From contig JAFAAV010000075.1 of NCBI GenBank assembly GCA_023426375.1, forward strand, positions 1 to 27,103: DNA of 27,103 bases. Direction: 5' to 3'. Positions 1 to 8,187 of the stretch are shown piece after piece (position 1 is the first letter of the stretch; the number at the start of each line of letters is the position of its first letter). Made by a program: the position numbers and the translations under genes. The notes below the pieces were generated by a model. The model had not been told where the DNA came from. It saw nothing but the letters and a program-made list of their open reading frames with translations, and searched no databases. This DNA is from Actinomycetes bacterium (GTDB lineage Bacteria > Actinomycetota > Actinomycetes > Actinomycetales > Micrococcaceae).

Positions 1-62
1 GGGGGGGGGGGGGGCCCCCGCGGGGGGGGGGGCCCGGGGGGGGGGGGAGGCCGCCGCGGCGG
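1..62. other. Low-complexity G/C run at the window edge, probable assembly or sequencing artefact
   Basis: The first roughly 60 bases are almost only G and C, in long homopolymer blocks such as a run of 14 G at the very start. Nothing else in the window resembles this. Normal-looking sequence resumes shortly before the carB stop codon. The most economical reading is a low-quality contig end. A genuine G-tract repeat downstream of carB cannot be excluded from sequence alone. No gene is visible in it. Confidence 0.7.
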
Positions 63-88
63 CGCCACCCGCACGGAACGTGCCCTGC

Positions 89-3000
89 TCAGCCACGCGA
101 GTCCTCCGCAAGAACCGCCTCACGCAGGTTCTTCTCGTGGACTTGCAGGCTGTTGACCGACCAGGAGTACTCCCGCTGGGCGGTGATGGCCTGCAGCGCA
201 GCACCGAGCTCGGACACCGTGGTCATGATCGGAACACCGATGGAGGTGGCCGCCGCGCGGATCTGGTAACCGTCGCTGCGGGCCTTCTGACCGCCGGAAG
301 GCGTGTTGAAGATCAGGTCGATCTTGCCGTCGGTGATCCAATCGGCCACGGAATCTTCACCCTCGGGGGCGTCCGTGATCTTGGAGACCACGGTCGATTC
401 GATGCCGTTGCGGCGCAGCACGTCCGCGGTGCCACCCGTGGAGACGATCTCGAAACCGAGGTTGGAGAACATCTTCACGTAGATGACCGCCGAGCGCTTG
501 TCCTTGTTGGCCACCGAGACGAACAGGCGGCCGGAGGTCGGCAGCGGGCCACCCACGGCGGCCTGAGCCTTGGCGAACGCGGTGTCGAAGTACTTGTCGA
601 TACCCATGACCTCACCGGTCGAACGCATCTCCGGACCCAGCAGCGAATCGACCACGGAACCATCCGCGGTACGGAAGCGTGCGAAGGGCAGCACGGCCTC
701 CTTGACGGCGACCGGCGTATTCACGGGGAGGTCGGCGCCGTCGTACTTGGACGGCAGCACACCCTCGGTACGCAACTGCGCGATCGAGCGACCCGTACCC
801 ATGAGAGCGGCGGCCTTGGCCAGCTGCACACCCGTGGCCTTGGAGACGAACGGCACGGTGCGGGAGGCACGCGGGTTGGCCTCGATCACGTAGAGGATGT
901 TCGATGCCAGGGCGAACTGGATGTTGATCAGCCCGTTGACACCCACGCCGCGGGCGATGTCCGCGGTGGCTTCACGCACGCGCTGAACCACCTCGGGACC
1001 GAGCGTGACCGGCGGCAGCACGCACGCGGAGTCACCGGAGTGAATGCCGGCCTCCTCGATGTGCTCCATCACTCCGCCTACGTAAACCTCCTTGCCGTCG
1101 AAGAGCGCATCCACGTCGATCTCAATGGCGTCTTCCAGGAATTTGTCGATCAGCGCGGGGCGATTGGCGCTGACCTCCGTAGCGTTCTCGAGGTAGCGGC
1201 GCAGGGAGTCCTCGTCGTAGACGATCTCCATACCGCGGCCACCGAGCACGTACGAGGGGCGCACGAGCACCGGATATCCGATGTCGTTGGCGATCAGGCT
1301 GGCATCTTCGAACGTGGACGCTGTGCCGTTCTTGGGCTGGCGCAGGCCTGCCTGGTGGAGCACGCGAGCGAATTCACCGCGGTCCTCGGCCAAGTCGATC
1401 GCCTCCGGGGTGGTGCCCAGAATGGGCACGCCCGCGGCCTTGAGGTCTGCCGCCAACTTGAGCGGGGTCTGGCCGCCCAACTGCACGAACACACCCAGTA
1501 AGCCGCCACTGCGGCGTTCTGCTTCCACGATCTCCATGACGTCCTCGAACGTGAGCGGTTCGAAGTACAGGCGCGTGGAGATGTCGTAGTCGGTCGAGAC
1601 GGTTTCCGGGTTGCAGTTGACCATCACGGTCTCGTAGCCGGCCTCGCGCAGCACCATGGACGCGTGCACGCACGAGTAGTCGAATTCGATGCCCTGGCCG
1701 ATGCGGTTGGGGCCGGAGCCCAGGATCATCACCGACGGCTTGTCGTGCGGTGCGATCTCGTTCTCTTCATCGTAGCTCGAGTAGTGGTACGGCGTGAAGG
1801 CCTCGAACTCTGCGGCGCACGTGTCGACCGTCTTGAACACCGGGCGGATGTCCAGGGCGTGGCGGATACCGCGCACCACCGCTTCATCCAGGTGCACGAG
1901 TTCACCGATCTGGGCGTCGGAGAAGCCGTGGCGCTTGGCTTCGCGCAGCGTTTCGGGGCGCAGGTCCCGATCCTCGCGGATCAGCTGTGCGGTCTCGTTG
2001 AGCAGCTGGAGCTGGTCCAGGAACCACGGGTCAATCGCGGTGGCTTCGAAGATCTGTTCCACCGTGGCACCGGCGAGCAGGGCCTGCTGCACGTTGCGTA
2101 GCCGCTCCGTGGTGGTCTCCTTGGTCCGCTCCACCAGGCGGGCCACCGTGTTGGGGCCGGCCTCCACTGCGGGCTTGGTGAAGTCGAAGGACGAACCCTT
2201 CTGCTCCAGGGACCGCAGGGCCTTCTGTAGGGCCTCTGTGAAGTTACGGCCGATCGCCATGGCCTCGCCCACCGACTTCATGGTGGTGGTCAGCGTGGGA
2301 TCCGCGGCCGGGAACTTCTCGAACGCGAAGCGCGGAACCTTGACCACCACGTAGTCCAGGGTCGGCTCGAAGCTCGCCGGGGTCTTCTTGGTGATGTCAT
2401 TGGGGATCTCGTCCAGGGTGTACCCCAGGGAGAGCTTGGTTGCGATCTTGGCGATCGGGAAGCCGGTGGCCTTGGACGCCAACGCGGAGGACCGGGACAC
2501 GCGCGGGTTCATCTCGATGACCACGATGCGACCGGTGTCCGGCTCCACGGCGAACTGGATGTTGCAGCCACCGGTGTCCACACCCACCTCGCGGATCACG
2601 GCGATCGCGATGTCGCGCATGCGCTGGTATTCCACGTCGGTCAGAGTCAGCGCGGGGGCCACGGTGATCGAATCACCGGTGTGCACGCCCACGGGGTCCA
2701 CGTTCTCGATCGAGCACACGACCACCACGTTGTCGTTGGCGTCGCGCATCATCTCCAGCTCGTATTCCTTCCATCCGAGGATGGACTCTTCGAGCAGTAC
2801 CTCGGACGTGGGCGAGTACTGGATGCCGGCGCCGGCGATGCGGTGCAGGTCGGCCTCGTTGTAGGCCATGCCGGAGCCGAGGCCGCCCATCGTGAAGGAC
2901 GGGCGGACCACCATGGGGTAGCCCAGGGTTTCTGCGGCTGCCAGCGCCTCGTCCATCGAGTGGACGATCACCGAGCGGGCGGATTCAGCACCGCAACGCT

Positions 3001-3409
3001 CCACGACACCCTTGAAGGCCTCGCGGTCCTCGCCCAGGTTGATCGCCTCGACGTCCGCGCCGATCAGTTCGACGTCGTACTTGTCCAGGACGCCGTTCGC
3101 GTCCAGTGCCAGCGCGGTGTTCAGCGCGGTCTGGCCACCCAGGGTGGGCAGAACGGCGTCGGGACGTTCCTTCTCGATGATCTTCTCGACCACCTCGGGG
3201 GTGATCGGCTCCACGTAGGTGGCATCGGCGAACTCGGGGTCCGTCATGATGGTCGCGGGGTTCGAGTTCACGAGGATCACGCGAATGCCCTCGTCCTTGA
3301 GCACGCGCAACGCCTGGGTGCCGGAGTAGTCGAATTCGGCGGCCTGGCCGATCACGATGGGGCCGGAGCCGATCACCAAAACACTGTTCAGATCTTGCCT
3401 GCGGGGCAT
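89..3409 (-). CDS. carB: Carbamoyl-phosphate synthase, large (ammonia-using) subunit
   Basis: CarB makes carbamoyl phosphate from bicarbonate, two ATP and ammonia channelled from CarA, for pyrimidine and arginine synthesis. The 1106-residue product is close to the usual length of about 1070-1120. The duplicated synthetase halves are visible: the N half begins with VLVIGSGPIVIGQAAEFDYS and the C half (around residue 565) with VMILGSGPNRIGQGIEFDYS. Each is followed by an ATP-grasp domain, with metal-site signatures IEMNPRVSRSSALASKATG and IEANPRASRTVPFVSKATG. A C-terminal methylglyoxal-synthase-like allosteric domain (LFVSVANKDKR to VSELGAALQAI) is intact. The frame is open 49 codons further upstream, but the ATG at 3409 is chosen because it precedes MPRRQDLNSVLVIG. 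That ATG shares one base with the carA TAA stop (TAATG), so translation is probably coupled. It is the last pyr gene in the window; the next gene would lie beyond the left edge. Confidence 0.98.
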   Translation of the reverse strand: MPRRQDLNSVLVIGSGPIVIGQAAEFDYSGTQALRVLKDEGIRVILVNSNPATIMTDPEFADATYVEPITPEVVEKIIEKERPDAVLPTLGGQTALNTALALDANGVLDKYDVELIGADVEAINLGEDREAFKGVVERCGAESARSVIVHSMDEALAAAETLGYPMVVRPSFTMGGLGSGMAYNEADLHRIAGAGIQYSPTSEVLLEESILGWKEYELEMMRDANDNVVVVCSIENVDPVGVHTGDSITVAPALTLTDVEYQRMRDIAIAVIREVGVDTGGCNIQFAVEPDTGRIVVIEMNPRVSRSSALASKATGFPIAKIATKLSLGYTLDEIPNDITKKTPASFEPTLDYVVVKVPRFAFEKFPAADPTLTTTMKSVGEAMAIGRNFTEALQKALRSLEQKGSSFDFTKPAVEAGPNTVARLVERTKETTTERLRNVQQALLAGATVEQIFEATAIDPWFLDQLQLLNETAQLIREDRDLRPETLREAKRHGFSDAQIGELVHLDEAVVRGIRHALDIRPVFKTVDTCAAEFEAFTPYHYSSYDEENEIAPHDKPSVMILGSGPNRIGQGIEFDYSCVHASMVLREAGYETVMVNCNPETVSTDYDISTRLYFEPLTFEDVMEIVEAERRSGGLLGVFVQLGGQTPLKLAADLKAAGVPILGTTPEAIDLAEDRGEFARVLHQAGLRQPKNGTASTFEDASLIANDIGYPVLVRPSYVLGGRGMEIVYDEDSLRRYLENATEVSANRPALIDKFLEDAIEIDVDALFDGKEVYVGGVMEHIEEAGIHSGDSACVLPPVTLGPEVVQRVREATADIARGVGVNGLINIQFALASNILYVIEANPRASRTVPFVSKATGVQLAKAAALMGTGRSIAQLRTEGVLPSKYDGADLPVNTPVAVKEAVLPFARFRTADGSVVDSLLGPEMRSTGEVMGIDKYFDTAFAKAQAAVGGPLPTSGRLFVSVANKDKRSAVIYVKMFSNLGFEIVSTGGTADVLRRNGIESTVVSKITDAPEGEDSVADWITDGKIDLIFNTPSGGQKARSDGYQIRAAATSIGVPIMTTVSELGAALQAITAQREYSWSVNSLQVHEKNLREAVLAEDSRG

Positions 3410-4596
3410 TAGTGCTGTCCTGCTTCCTGAGTCGCGGTGCCCTGAGCGGCCCGGTCCATCACGTCGATAAAGCGGTCGAAAAGGTAGGCGGCGTCGTGCG
3501 GACCCGCGGCGGCCTCGGGGTGATACTGCACCGAGAAGGCCGGCAGATCCAGGCAACGGATGCCCTCCACCACGTTGTCGTTGAGCCCCACGTGGGATAC
3601 CTCGGTGCGGCCGTAGCGGGATTCGGGAGCGGTCACCGTCTCCCCCACCGGAGCGTCCACGGCGAACCCGTGGTTCTGGGAGGTGATTTCCACCTTGCCC
3701 GTGGTCAGGTCCATGACGGGCTGGTTGATGCCGCGGTGACCGAAGGGCAGCTTGTACGTGCCGAAGCCCAATGCGCGGCCCAGCAACTGATTGCCGAAGC
3801 AGATGCCGAAGAACGGGATCTTGGCGTCCAGGACCTCGCGCAGTAGGGCCACCTGGTTGTCCGCGGTCGCGGGGTCACCCGGACCGTTCGAGAAGAACAC
3901 GCCGTCCACGTTGCGGTTGGTGATCTCTTCAAACGTGGTGGTTGCGGGCAGCACGTGCACACGCACGCCACGCTCTGCGAAGCGCTGCGGAGTCATACCC
4001 TTGATGCCCAGGTCCACTGCGGCCAGTTCGTGCTTGACCGGTCCATCCCAGCCGTGGTCGGCCGGCTCCACCACATAGGCCTCGTTCACGCTGACCGACT
4101 CGGCCAGGGACTGTCCCTCCATGGTGGGCTGGTCCTTGACGAGCTGGACCAGCTCGGAGACCGGCCGAGCGGCGTCGTCGCCGGCGAAGATCCCAGCGCG
4201 CATCGCGCCCTTGTCACGCAGGTGACGGGTGAGCGCGCGAGTGTCGACGCCCTGCAGCCCAACGATGTTCTGGGCGGCCAGCTCATCGTCCAAGCTGCGT
4301 TCCGAGCGCCAGTTGGAGGCGCGGCGCGCTGGGTCGCGCACCACGAAACCGTTGAGCCAGATCCTGCGGGATTCGGCGTCCTGGTCGTTGACGCCGGTGT
4401 TACCGATGTGCGGGGCGGTCTGGATGACGATCTGGCCCGCGTAGGAGGGGTCAGTCAGCGTTTCCTGGTACCCGGTCATTCCGGTCGCGAACACGGCCTC
4501 ACCAAAGGTGTTGCCGGGGGCGCCCCAGGAGCGACCGCGAAACACGCGGCCGTCCTCGAGCACCAGGACGGACGGTTGAAGGGGGTGTGAGTTCAC
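3409..4596 (-). CDS. carA: Carbamoyl-phosphate synthase, small (glutaminase) subunit
   Basis: CarA hydrolyses glutamine and passes ammonia through a tunnel to CarB. The 395-residue protein has the CarA-specific N-terminal domain (LEDGRVFRGRSWG, TGYQETLTDPSYAGQ) followed by a class I glutamine amidotransferase domain. The nucleophile is Cys266 in FFGICFGNQ, and His359 and Glu361 in QYHPE complete the triad. The nucleophile elbow reads FGNQ rather than the LGHQ common elsewhere, and the triad itself is intact. The GTG start at 4594-4596 is supported by a strong ribosome site (GAAAGGAG, 4603-4610) six bases upstream. It lies 59 bases downstream of the small membrane-protein gene and shares one base with carB. 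Confidence 0.97.
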   Translation of the reverse strand: MNSHPLQPSVLVLEDGRVFRGRSWGAPGNTFGEAVFATGMTGYQETLTDPSYAGQIVIQTAPHIGNTGVNDQDAESRRIWLNGFVVRDPARRASNWRSERSLDDELAAQNIVGLQGVDTRALTRHLRDKGAMRAGIFAGDDAARPVSELVQLVKDQPTMEGQSLAESVSVNEAYVVEPADHGWDGPVKHELAAVDLGIKGMTPQRFAERGVRVHVLPATTTFEEITNRNVDGVFFSNGPGDPATADNQVALLREVLDAKIPFFGICFGNQLLGRALGFGTYKLPFGHRGINQPVMDLTTGKVEITSQNHGFAVDAPVGETVTAPESRYGRTEVSHVGLNDNVVEGIRCLDLPAFSVQYHPEAAAGPHDAAYLFDRFIDVMDRAAQGTATQEAGQH

Positions 4597-4619
4597 GAAG
4601 AACTCCTTTCCTTTTCATG

Positions 4620-4640
4620 AAAAACCGTGCGCCGAAGCGC
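4620..4640 (-). terminator. Small UUCG hairpin followed by five T, possible attenuator in front of carA
   Basis: On the minus strand, GCGC-TTCG-GCGC (4640-4629) is followed by ACGG and then five T (4624-4620). The four-base-pair stem is capped by the very stable UUCG tetraloop. The arrangement resembles a weak intrinsic terminator inside the operon, between the small membrane-protein gene and carA. It could lower carAB expression relative to pyrBC. The stem is short and the T-run is offset by four bases, so function is uncertain. It may instead be only a processing or stability element. Confidence 0.35.
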
Positions 4641-4655
4641 GAAGGATGCAAAAAC

Positions 4656-5153
4656 TTAGTGGCTGCTCACGAGGGCCGACGCCGCCGTCTCGAGTTCTCG
4701 AGATTCTTCACCGGTCCGTGCGCGGAAGCCGGTATCGACCGTGGTGTCGCCCAGTTGCCAGGTGAAGACGACCAGGCCGTCACGCTCCACGAACTTGCCG
4801 ACCATTCCCGAGGCAGTGGCCACCGAACGCAGCTGCTCACGCGGGATGTACACGTCCTGCGCACCCTGCCGGTTGATCAGCACGCCGTCCTCGGCGACGA
4901 TCGCCTCCGCGTTGGAACGAACTCCCAAGCCGTGGATCGCAATCCGCTCGAGCGGCTGAGCGGTGTAGGTGGTCACCACGTACATGCCGTCAGCACGGTT
5001 CACGAGACGTTCGAGCAGGTCGGTGGGCGCCTGCGGCAACTGGGGCACGTCCGACTGGCGTCGAATGCGGCCACGCCACCCCCACCACACCAGGGCGAAG
5101 AGCACCACCACGATCAGGATCGCGAGGAGCGTGGGGAGAAGCTTGTCAGACAT
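4656..5153 (-). CDS. Small single-pass membrane protein inside the pyr operon, PH-like C-terminal domain (function unknown)
   Basis: The 165-residue protein begins with a hydrophobic helix at about residues 5-24 (LLPTLLAILIVVVLFALVWW), then a basic stretch GRIRRQ. This predicts an N-out anchor with the bulk of the protein in the cytoplasm. The rest is rich in predicted beta strands (MYVVTTYTAQPLERIAIHGL, AEAIVAEDGVLINRQ, VYIPREQLRSV, GLVVFTWQLGDTTVDTGF), which fits a PH-like fold. That fold assignment is my inference from strand pattern, not from a catalytic motif. Genes of this type recur between pyrC and carA in Actinobacteria, so it seems to belong to the operon. It starts with ATG at 5153, with AAAGG upstream and 33 bases from the pyrC stop. 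No pyrimidine-related active site is visible. Confidence 0.85.
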   Translation of the reverse strand: MSDKLLPTLLAILIVVVLFALVWWGWRGRIRRQSDVPQLPQAPTDLLERLVNRADGMYVVTTYTAQPLERIAIHGLGVRSNAEAIVAEDGVLINRQGAQDVYIPREQLRSVATASGMVGKFVERDGLVVFTWQLGDTTVDTGFRARTGEESRELETAASALVSSH

Positions 5154-5186
5154 TGACGGGGTGCCTTTCGTGGGTCAGATCGAGTA

Positions 5187-6497
5187 TCAGGCGGACAGGG
5201 GCGTGTTGAGCTGACCGTCCAGGACCACCGGGTGGCCCCGGTAGAAGGTTGCGGTCACGCTACCCGGCAGCGGCATGCCCTTGTAGGGGCTGTTGCGCCC
5301 CTTGGACACGTGGGTCTCCGGATTGACCGGGGTCTCCCCCTCCGGGTTCCACAGCGTGAGGTTGGCGGGAGCGCCCGCTTCCAGCGCGCCGCCCTGATCC
5401 TGCAGTCGCAGGATCTCGGAGGGACGGCGGGAAGTGATCTTGGCGACCGTGGGCCAGTCGATCATTCCGGTGTCCACCAGGGTCTTCTGCACCACGGACA
5501 GCGCCGTTTCCAGGCCGGTCATACCCATGGCGGCGCAGCTCCACTCGGACTCCTTGTCCTCGATGGTGTGCGGTGCGTGGTCGGTGCCGATCACGTCGAT
5601 GGTGCCGTCCGCCACGGCCTCGCGCAGTGCCATGACGTCCTCATCGGTACGCAACGGCGGGTTGACCTTGTAGACCGGGTCGAACGTGCGGACCAGTTCC
5701 TCTGTGAGCAACAGGTGGTGCGGGGTGGCCTCCGCCGTGACGTTGATGCCGCGTTCCTTGGCCCAGCGCACGATCTCCACCGAACCCTTGGTCGAGAGAT
5801 GGCAAATGTGCACGCGAGAGCCCACGTGCTGGGCCAACAGCACGTCACGGGCGATGATGGCTTCCTCCGCCACGGCCGGCCAGCCGGTGAGTCCGAGTTC
5901 GGCGGAGACGACGCCCTCGTTCATCTGGGCGCCTTCGGTCAGACGGGGTTCCTGGGCATGCTGAGCGACCAGACCGTCGAAGGACTTCACGTATTCCAAG
6001 GCCCGGCGCATCAGCACGGGGTCGTGTACACACTTGCCGTCATCCGAGAACATCCGCACCCGAGCACGGGATTCGGCCATCGCGCGGATTTCGGACAGCT
6101 GCTTACCTTCGAGACCCACGGTCACGGCACCCACGGGATGGACGTCCGCCCAGCCTGCGTCCTGGCCGAGTTGCCAGACCTGCTCCACCACACCGGCGGT
6201 GTCCGCCACGGGGTTGGAGTTGGCCATCGCGAAGACCGCGGTGTAACCGCCCTTGGCTGCGGCGCGGGTACCGGTCTCCACCGTCTCGGCGTCCTCGTGG
6301 CCGGGCTGGCGCAAGTGGGTGTGCATGTCCACCAAGCCGGGCAGAGCGATCAGGCCGGTACCGTCCACCACGGTGACGTCCTGGGGTGCATCCAAAGATC
6401 CGGGTTCGCCCACGGACTGGATCACGCCGTCCACGATCAGAAGGTCAACGGGGTCCGAGCCCTCGGGGCTCACAGTGCTGATGAGGTAGGAACTCAT
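5187..6497 (-). CDS. pyrC: Dihydroorotase, class I, zinc-dependent
   Basis: PyrC cyclises N-carbamoyl-L-aspartate to L-dihydroorotate, the third step of pyrimidine synthesis. The 436-residue protein has the metal and substrate motifs of the amidohydrolase family: MHTHLRQPG (His59, His61), FSDDGK (Asp152/153), HAQEP (His180), HICHLST (His230, His233), EATPHHLLL and GTDHAPH (Asp306). The length and the SDDGK motif place it in class I, the Bacillus/actinobacterial type. The frame is open 29 codons further upstream, but the ATG at 6497 is preferred because it starts MSSYLIS and has GAAGGTGA upstream. Its ribosome site overlaps the pyrB stop, and the two genes are 10 bases apart. Confidence 0.97.
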   Translation of the reverse strand: MSSYLISTVSPEGSDPVDLLIVDGVIQSVGEPGSLDAPQDVTVVDGTGLIALPGLVDMHTHLRQPGHEDAETVETGTRAAAKGGYTAVFAMANSNPVADTAGVVEQVWQLGQDAGWADVHPVGAVTVGLEGKQLSEIRAMAESRARVRMFSDDGKCVHDPVLMRRALEYVKSFDGLVAQHAQEPRLTEGAQMNEGVVSAELGLTGWPAVAEEAIIARDVLLAQHVGSRVHICHLSTKGSVEIVRWAKERGINVTAEATPHHLLLTEELVRTFDPVYKVNPPLRTDEDVMALREAVADGTIDVIGTDHAPHTIEDKESEWSCAAMGMTGLETALSVVQKTLVDTGMIDWPTVAKITSRRPSEILRLQDQGGALEAGAPANLTLWNPEGETPVNPETHVSKGRNSPYKGMPLPGSVTATFYRGHPVVLDGQLNTPLSA

Positions 6498-6507
6498 GGT
6501 GTCACCT

Positions 6508-7491
6508 TCAGTTGTCGGAGAGGGACGGGGTGCTCTCGTCTCCCGAGAGCAGTAAGAACAACACGGCCATGCGCACGGACACACCGTTGGCCACCTGGGC
6601 CAGAACGGTGGATCGGGGCGAGTCGGCCGCTTCGGAGGAGATTTCCAGGCCGCGGTTCATGGGACCGGGGTGCATGATCACGGTGGGCGCGTCCATCGCG
6701 TCCAGGGCGGCCACTCGTTCAGGGGTCAGTCCCCACGCTCGCGTGTACTCCTGCTCGCTCGGGAAGAACGCGGCGTTCATGCGTTCGCTCTGCAGGCGCA
6801 GCATCATTACGGCGTCCGGGCGCTGGGCGAGCACCTCGTCCAGGTCGTAGGAGACTTCACACGGCCAGTGGTCCATGCCCACGGGCAACAGGGTGGGAGG
6901 TGCCACGAACGTCACGCGGGCCCCCAGGGTGTTGAGCAACCACACGTTGGATCGGGCCACGCGGGAGTGCAGCACGTCGCCCACGATCACCACGTGCATG
7001 CCTTCCAGGTCCATACCCGTGCTGGGCCGGTCCTCACGACGCGCGCGCACTCGCCGCAGCGTCATGGCGTCAAGCAGTGCCTGGGTGGGGTGCTCGTGCT
7101 TACCGTCCCCGGCGTTGACCACGGCGGCATCGATCCACCCCGAGGACGCCAGCTGCTGCGGGGCGCCCGAGGCACCGTGACGGATCACCACGGCGTCGGC
7201 GCTCATGGCCATCAGTGTCTGGGCGGTGTCCTTCAAGGACTCGCCCTTGGACACGGACGACCCCTTGGCGGAGAAGTTGATGACGTCCGCGGACAGTCGT
7301 TTGGCCGCCGTCTCGAACGAAATTCGGGTGCGGGTGGAGTCCTCAAAGAAGAGGTTCACCACGGTGCGGCCGCGCAGTGCGGGCAGTTTCTTGACGGAGC
7401 GGGAGGACACGGCGGCCATCTGATCGGCGGTGTCCAGAATGCTGAGGGCGTCCGCGTAGCTCAGGTCCGCGGTGGTGAGCAGGTGCTTCAC
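6508..7491 (-). CDS. pyrB: Aspartate carbamoyltransferase catalytic chain
   Basis: PyrB condenses carbamoyl phosphate with aspartate, the committed step of pyrimidine synthesis. The 327-residue product carries the carbamoyl-phosphate site FFEDSTRTRISFE (STRTR at residues 52-56), the mobile loop GSSVSKGESLKD, the HPTQALLD motif (134-141), the aspartate-site segment MLRLQSERM, and HPGPMNRGLEIS near the C-terminus. No pyrI regulatory chain is present, as is usual when regulation runs through PyrR. The start is GTG at 7489-7491, and the GTGA overlaps the pyrR stop by four bases, indicating translational coupling. Confidence 0.98.
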   Translation of the reverse strand: MKHLLTTADLSYADALSILDTADQMAAVSSRSVKKLPALRGRTVVNLFFEDSTRTRISFETAAKRLSADVINFSAKGSSVSKGESLKDTAQTLMAMSADAVVIRHGASGAPQQLASSGWIDAAVVNAGDGKHEHPTQALLDAMTLRRVRARREDRPSTGMDLEGMHVVIVGDVLHSRVARSNVWLLNTLGARVTFVAPPTLLPVGMDHWPCEVSYDLDEVLAQRPDAVMMLRLQSERMNAAFFPSEQEYTRAWGLTPERVAALDAMDAPTVIMHPGPMNRGLEISSEAADSPRSTVLAQVANGVSVRMAVLFLLLSGDESTPSLSDN

Positions 7492-8135
7492 GAGATCGCC
7501 CCCTTGTCAGCACGAGCAACATCCGGGTCCGAGGCCACGGGTGCGTCAATAACCACGCAGTCCTCGTGGTTCTCAGCGCGTTCCTCGGGGTCGGATTCGC
7601 GAAGCAGCACGCGAACCTTCTCCTGCGAGGACGTGGGCAGGTTCTTGCCCACGTGATCGGCGCGGATGGGCAGTTCTCGGTGACCGCGATCAACCAGGAC
7701 GGCCAACCGCACGACCTTGGGGCGTCCCACGTCCACCAGGGCGTCCAGCGCGGCGCGAATGGTGCGGCCGGAGAAGAGGACATCGTCCACGAGCACTACC
7801 GTGCGGCCGTCGATACCACTGTCGGGAATGATGGTGGGCTGCGGGGTCCGCGCGGGGTTCTTGCGCAGATCGTCGCGGTACATGGTGATGTCCAACTGAC
7901 CGGTGGACGAACGGGCGTCGAAGGACTCATCGGTCTGTTCGAGCTTGGCGGCCAAACGCTGGGCCAGCGGGTAACCGCGGCGGGCGATGCCCAAAATCAC
8001 GAGTCCTTGGGTGCCCTTGTTGGACTCCAGGATCTCGTGGGCTATGCGGGTCAGGGCCCGGTCTATGTCGGCAGTCGAGAGAATCACGCGCGACGTGGTC
8101 GCGGGCAATGATTCGCCGTGTTCGGGCACGCTCAC
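7488..8135 (-). CDS. pyrR: PyrR, UMP-sensing RNA-binding regulator of the pyr operon / uracil phosphoribosyltransferase
   Basis: PyrR binds pyr mRNA hairpins when UMP is high and in many species also makes UMP from uracil and PRPP. The 215-residue form starts MSVPEHGESL. It contains the PRPP loop VVLVDDVLFSGRTIRAAL (about residues 113-130) and the PyrR segments ARRGYPLAQRLA and LDITMYRDDL. Most PyrR proteins are about 180-190 residues, and this one has a C-terminal extension that is acidic overall (SDPEERAENHEDCVV onward). The frame is open to 8159, but the GTG at 8135 is chosen because GGAAGGAGG (8142-8150) lies six bases upstream. It is first in the operon, overlaps pyrB by four bases and is preceded by its own likely RNA target. 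Confidence 0.96.
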   Translation of the reverse strand: MSVPEHGESLPATTSRVILSTADIDRALTRIAHEILESNKGTQGLVILGIARRGYPLAQRLAAKLEQTDESFDARSSTGQLDITMYRDDLRKNPARTPQPTIIPDSGIDGRTVVLVDDVLFSGRTIRAALDALVDVGRPKVVRLAVLVDRGHRELPIRADHVGKNLPTSSQEKVRVLLRESDPEERAENHEDCVVIDAPVASDPDVARADKGAIS

Positions 8136-8141
8136 GTGCCG

Positions 8142-8175
8142 CCTCCTTCCCCGCCTCACTGGACGGACTTAAAGG
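8142..8175 (-). promoter_or_regulatory. PyrR-type RNA hairpin containing the pyrR Shine-Dalgarno sequence
   Basis: On the minus strand the leader reads CCTTTAAGTCCG, then TCCAGTGAGG, then CGGGGAAGGAGG. The core UCCAGUGAGGC matches the PyrR binding-loop consensus as I recall it (ARUCCAGNGAGGYU). CCG (8166-8164) pairs with CGG (8153-8151), CC (8162-8161) with GG (8155-8154), and the outer CCTT (8175-8172) with AAGG (8148-8145), leaving an asymmetric internal bulge. That AAGG is part of the ribosome site. PyrR binding would therefore hide the ribosome site, giving translational repression as established for Mycobacterium smegmatis, rather than terminator-based attenuation as in Bacillus. Structure and consensus were checked by eye only. 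Confidence 0.75.
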
Positions 8176-8187
8176 TTGCGATCTTGA

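Noticed and set aside
80..1501. Long plus-strand open frame (473 codons) opposite carB
   Set aside because: It is antisense to an unambiguous carB, has low-complexity His/Gly/Arg/Val-rich translation with no domain, and follows from GC-rich codon bias.
3410..3556. 49-codon upstream extension of carB into carA
   Set aside because: The extension is an out-of-frame reading of the carA 3' end, and the conserved CarB N-terminus begins at the ATG at 3409 overlapping the carA stop.
4587..4620. Possible leader peptide starting ATGAAAAGG in front of carA, out of frame with it
   Set aside because: It would run deep into carA out of frame with no conserved features. The strong ribosome site serves the carA GTG.
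5232..6677. Long plus-strand open frame opposite pyrC
   Set aside because: It shadows conserved PyrC motifs, with no recognisable fold and no ribosome site. Similar shadow frames lie opposite alaS, aroC, mltG and glpK.
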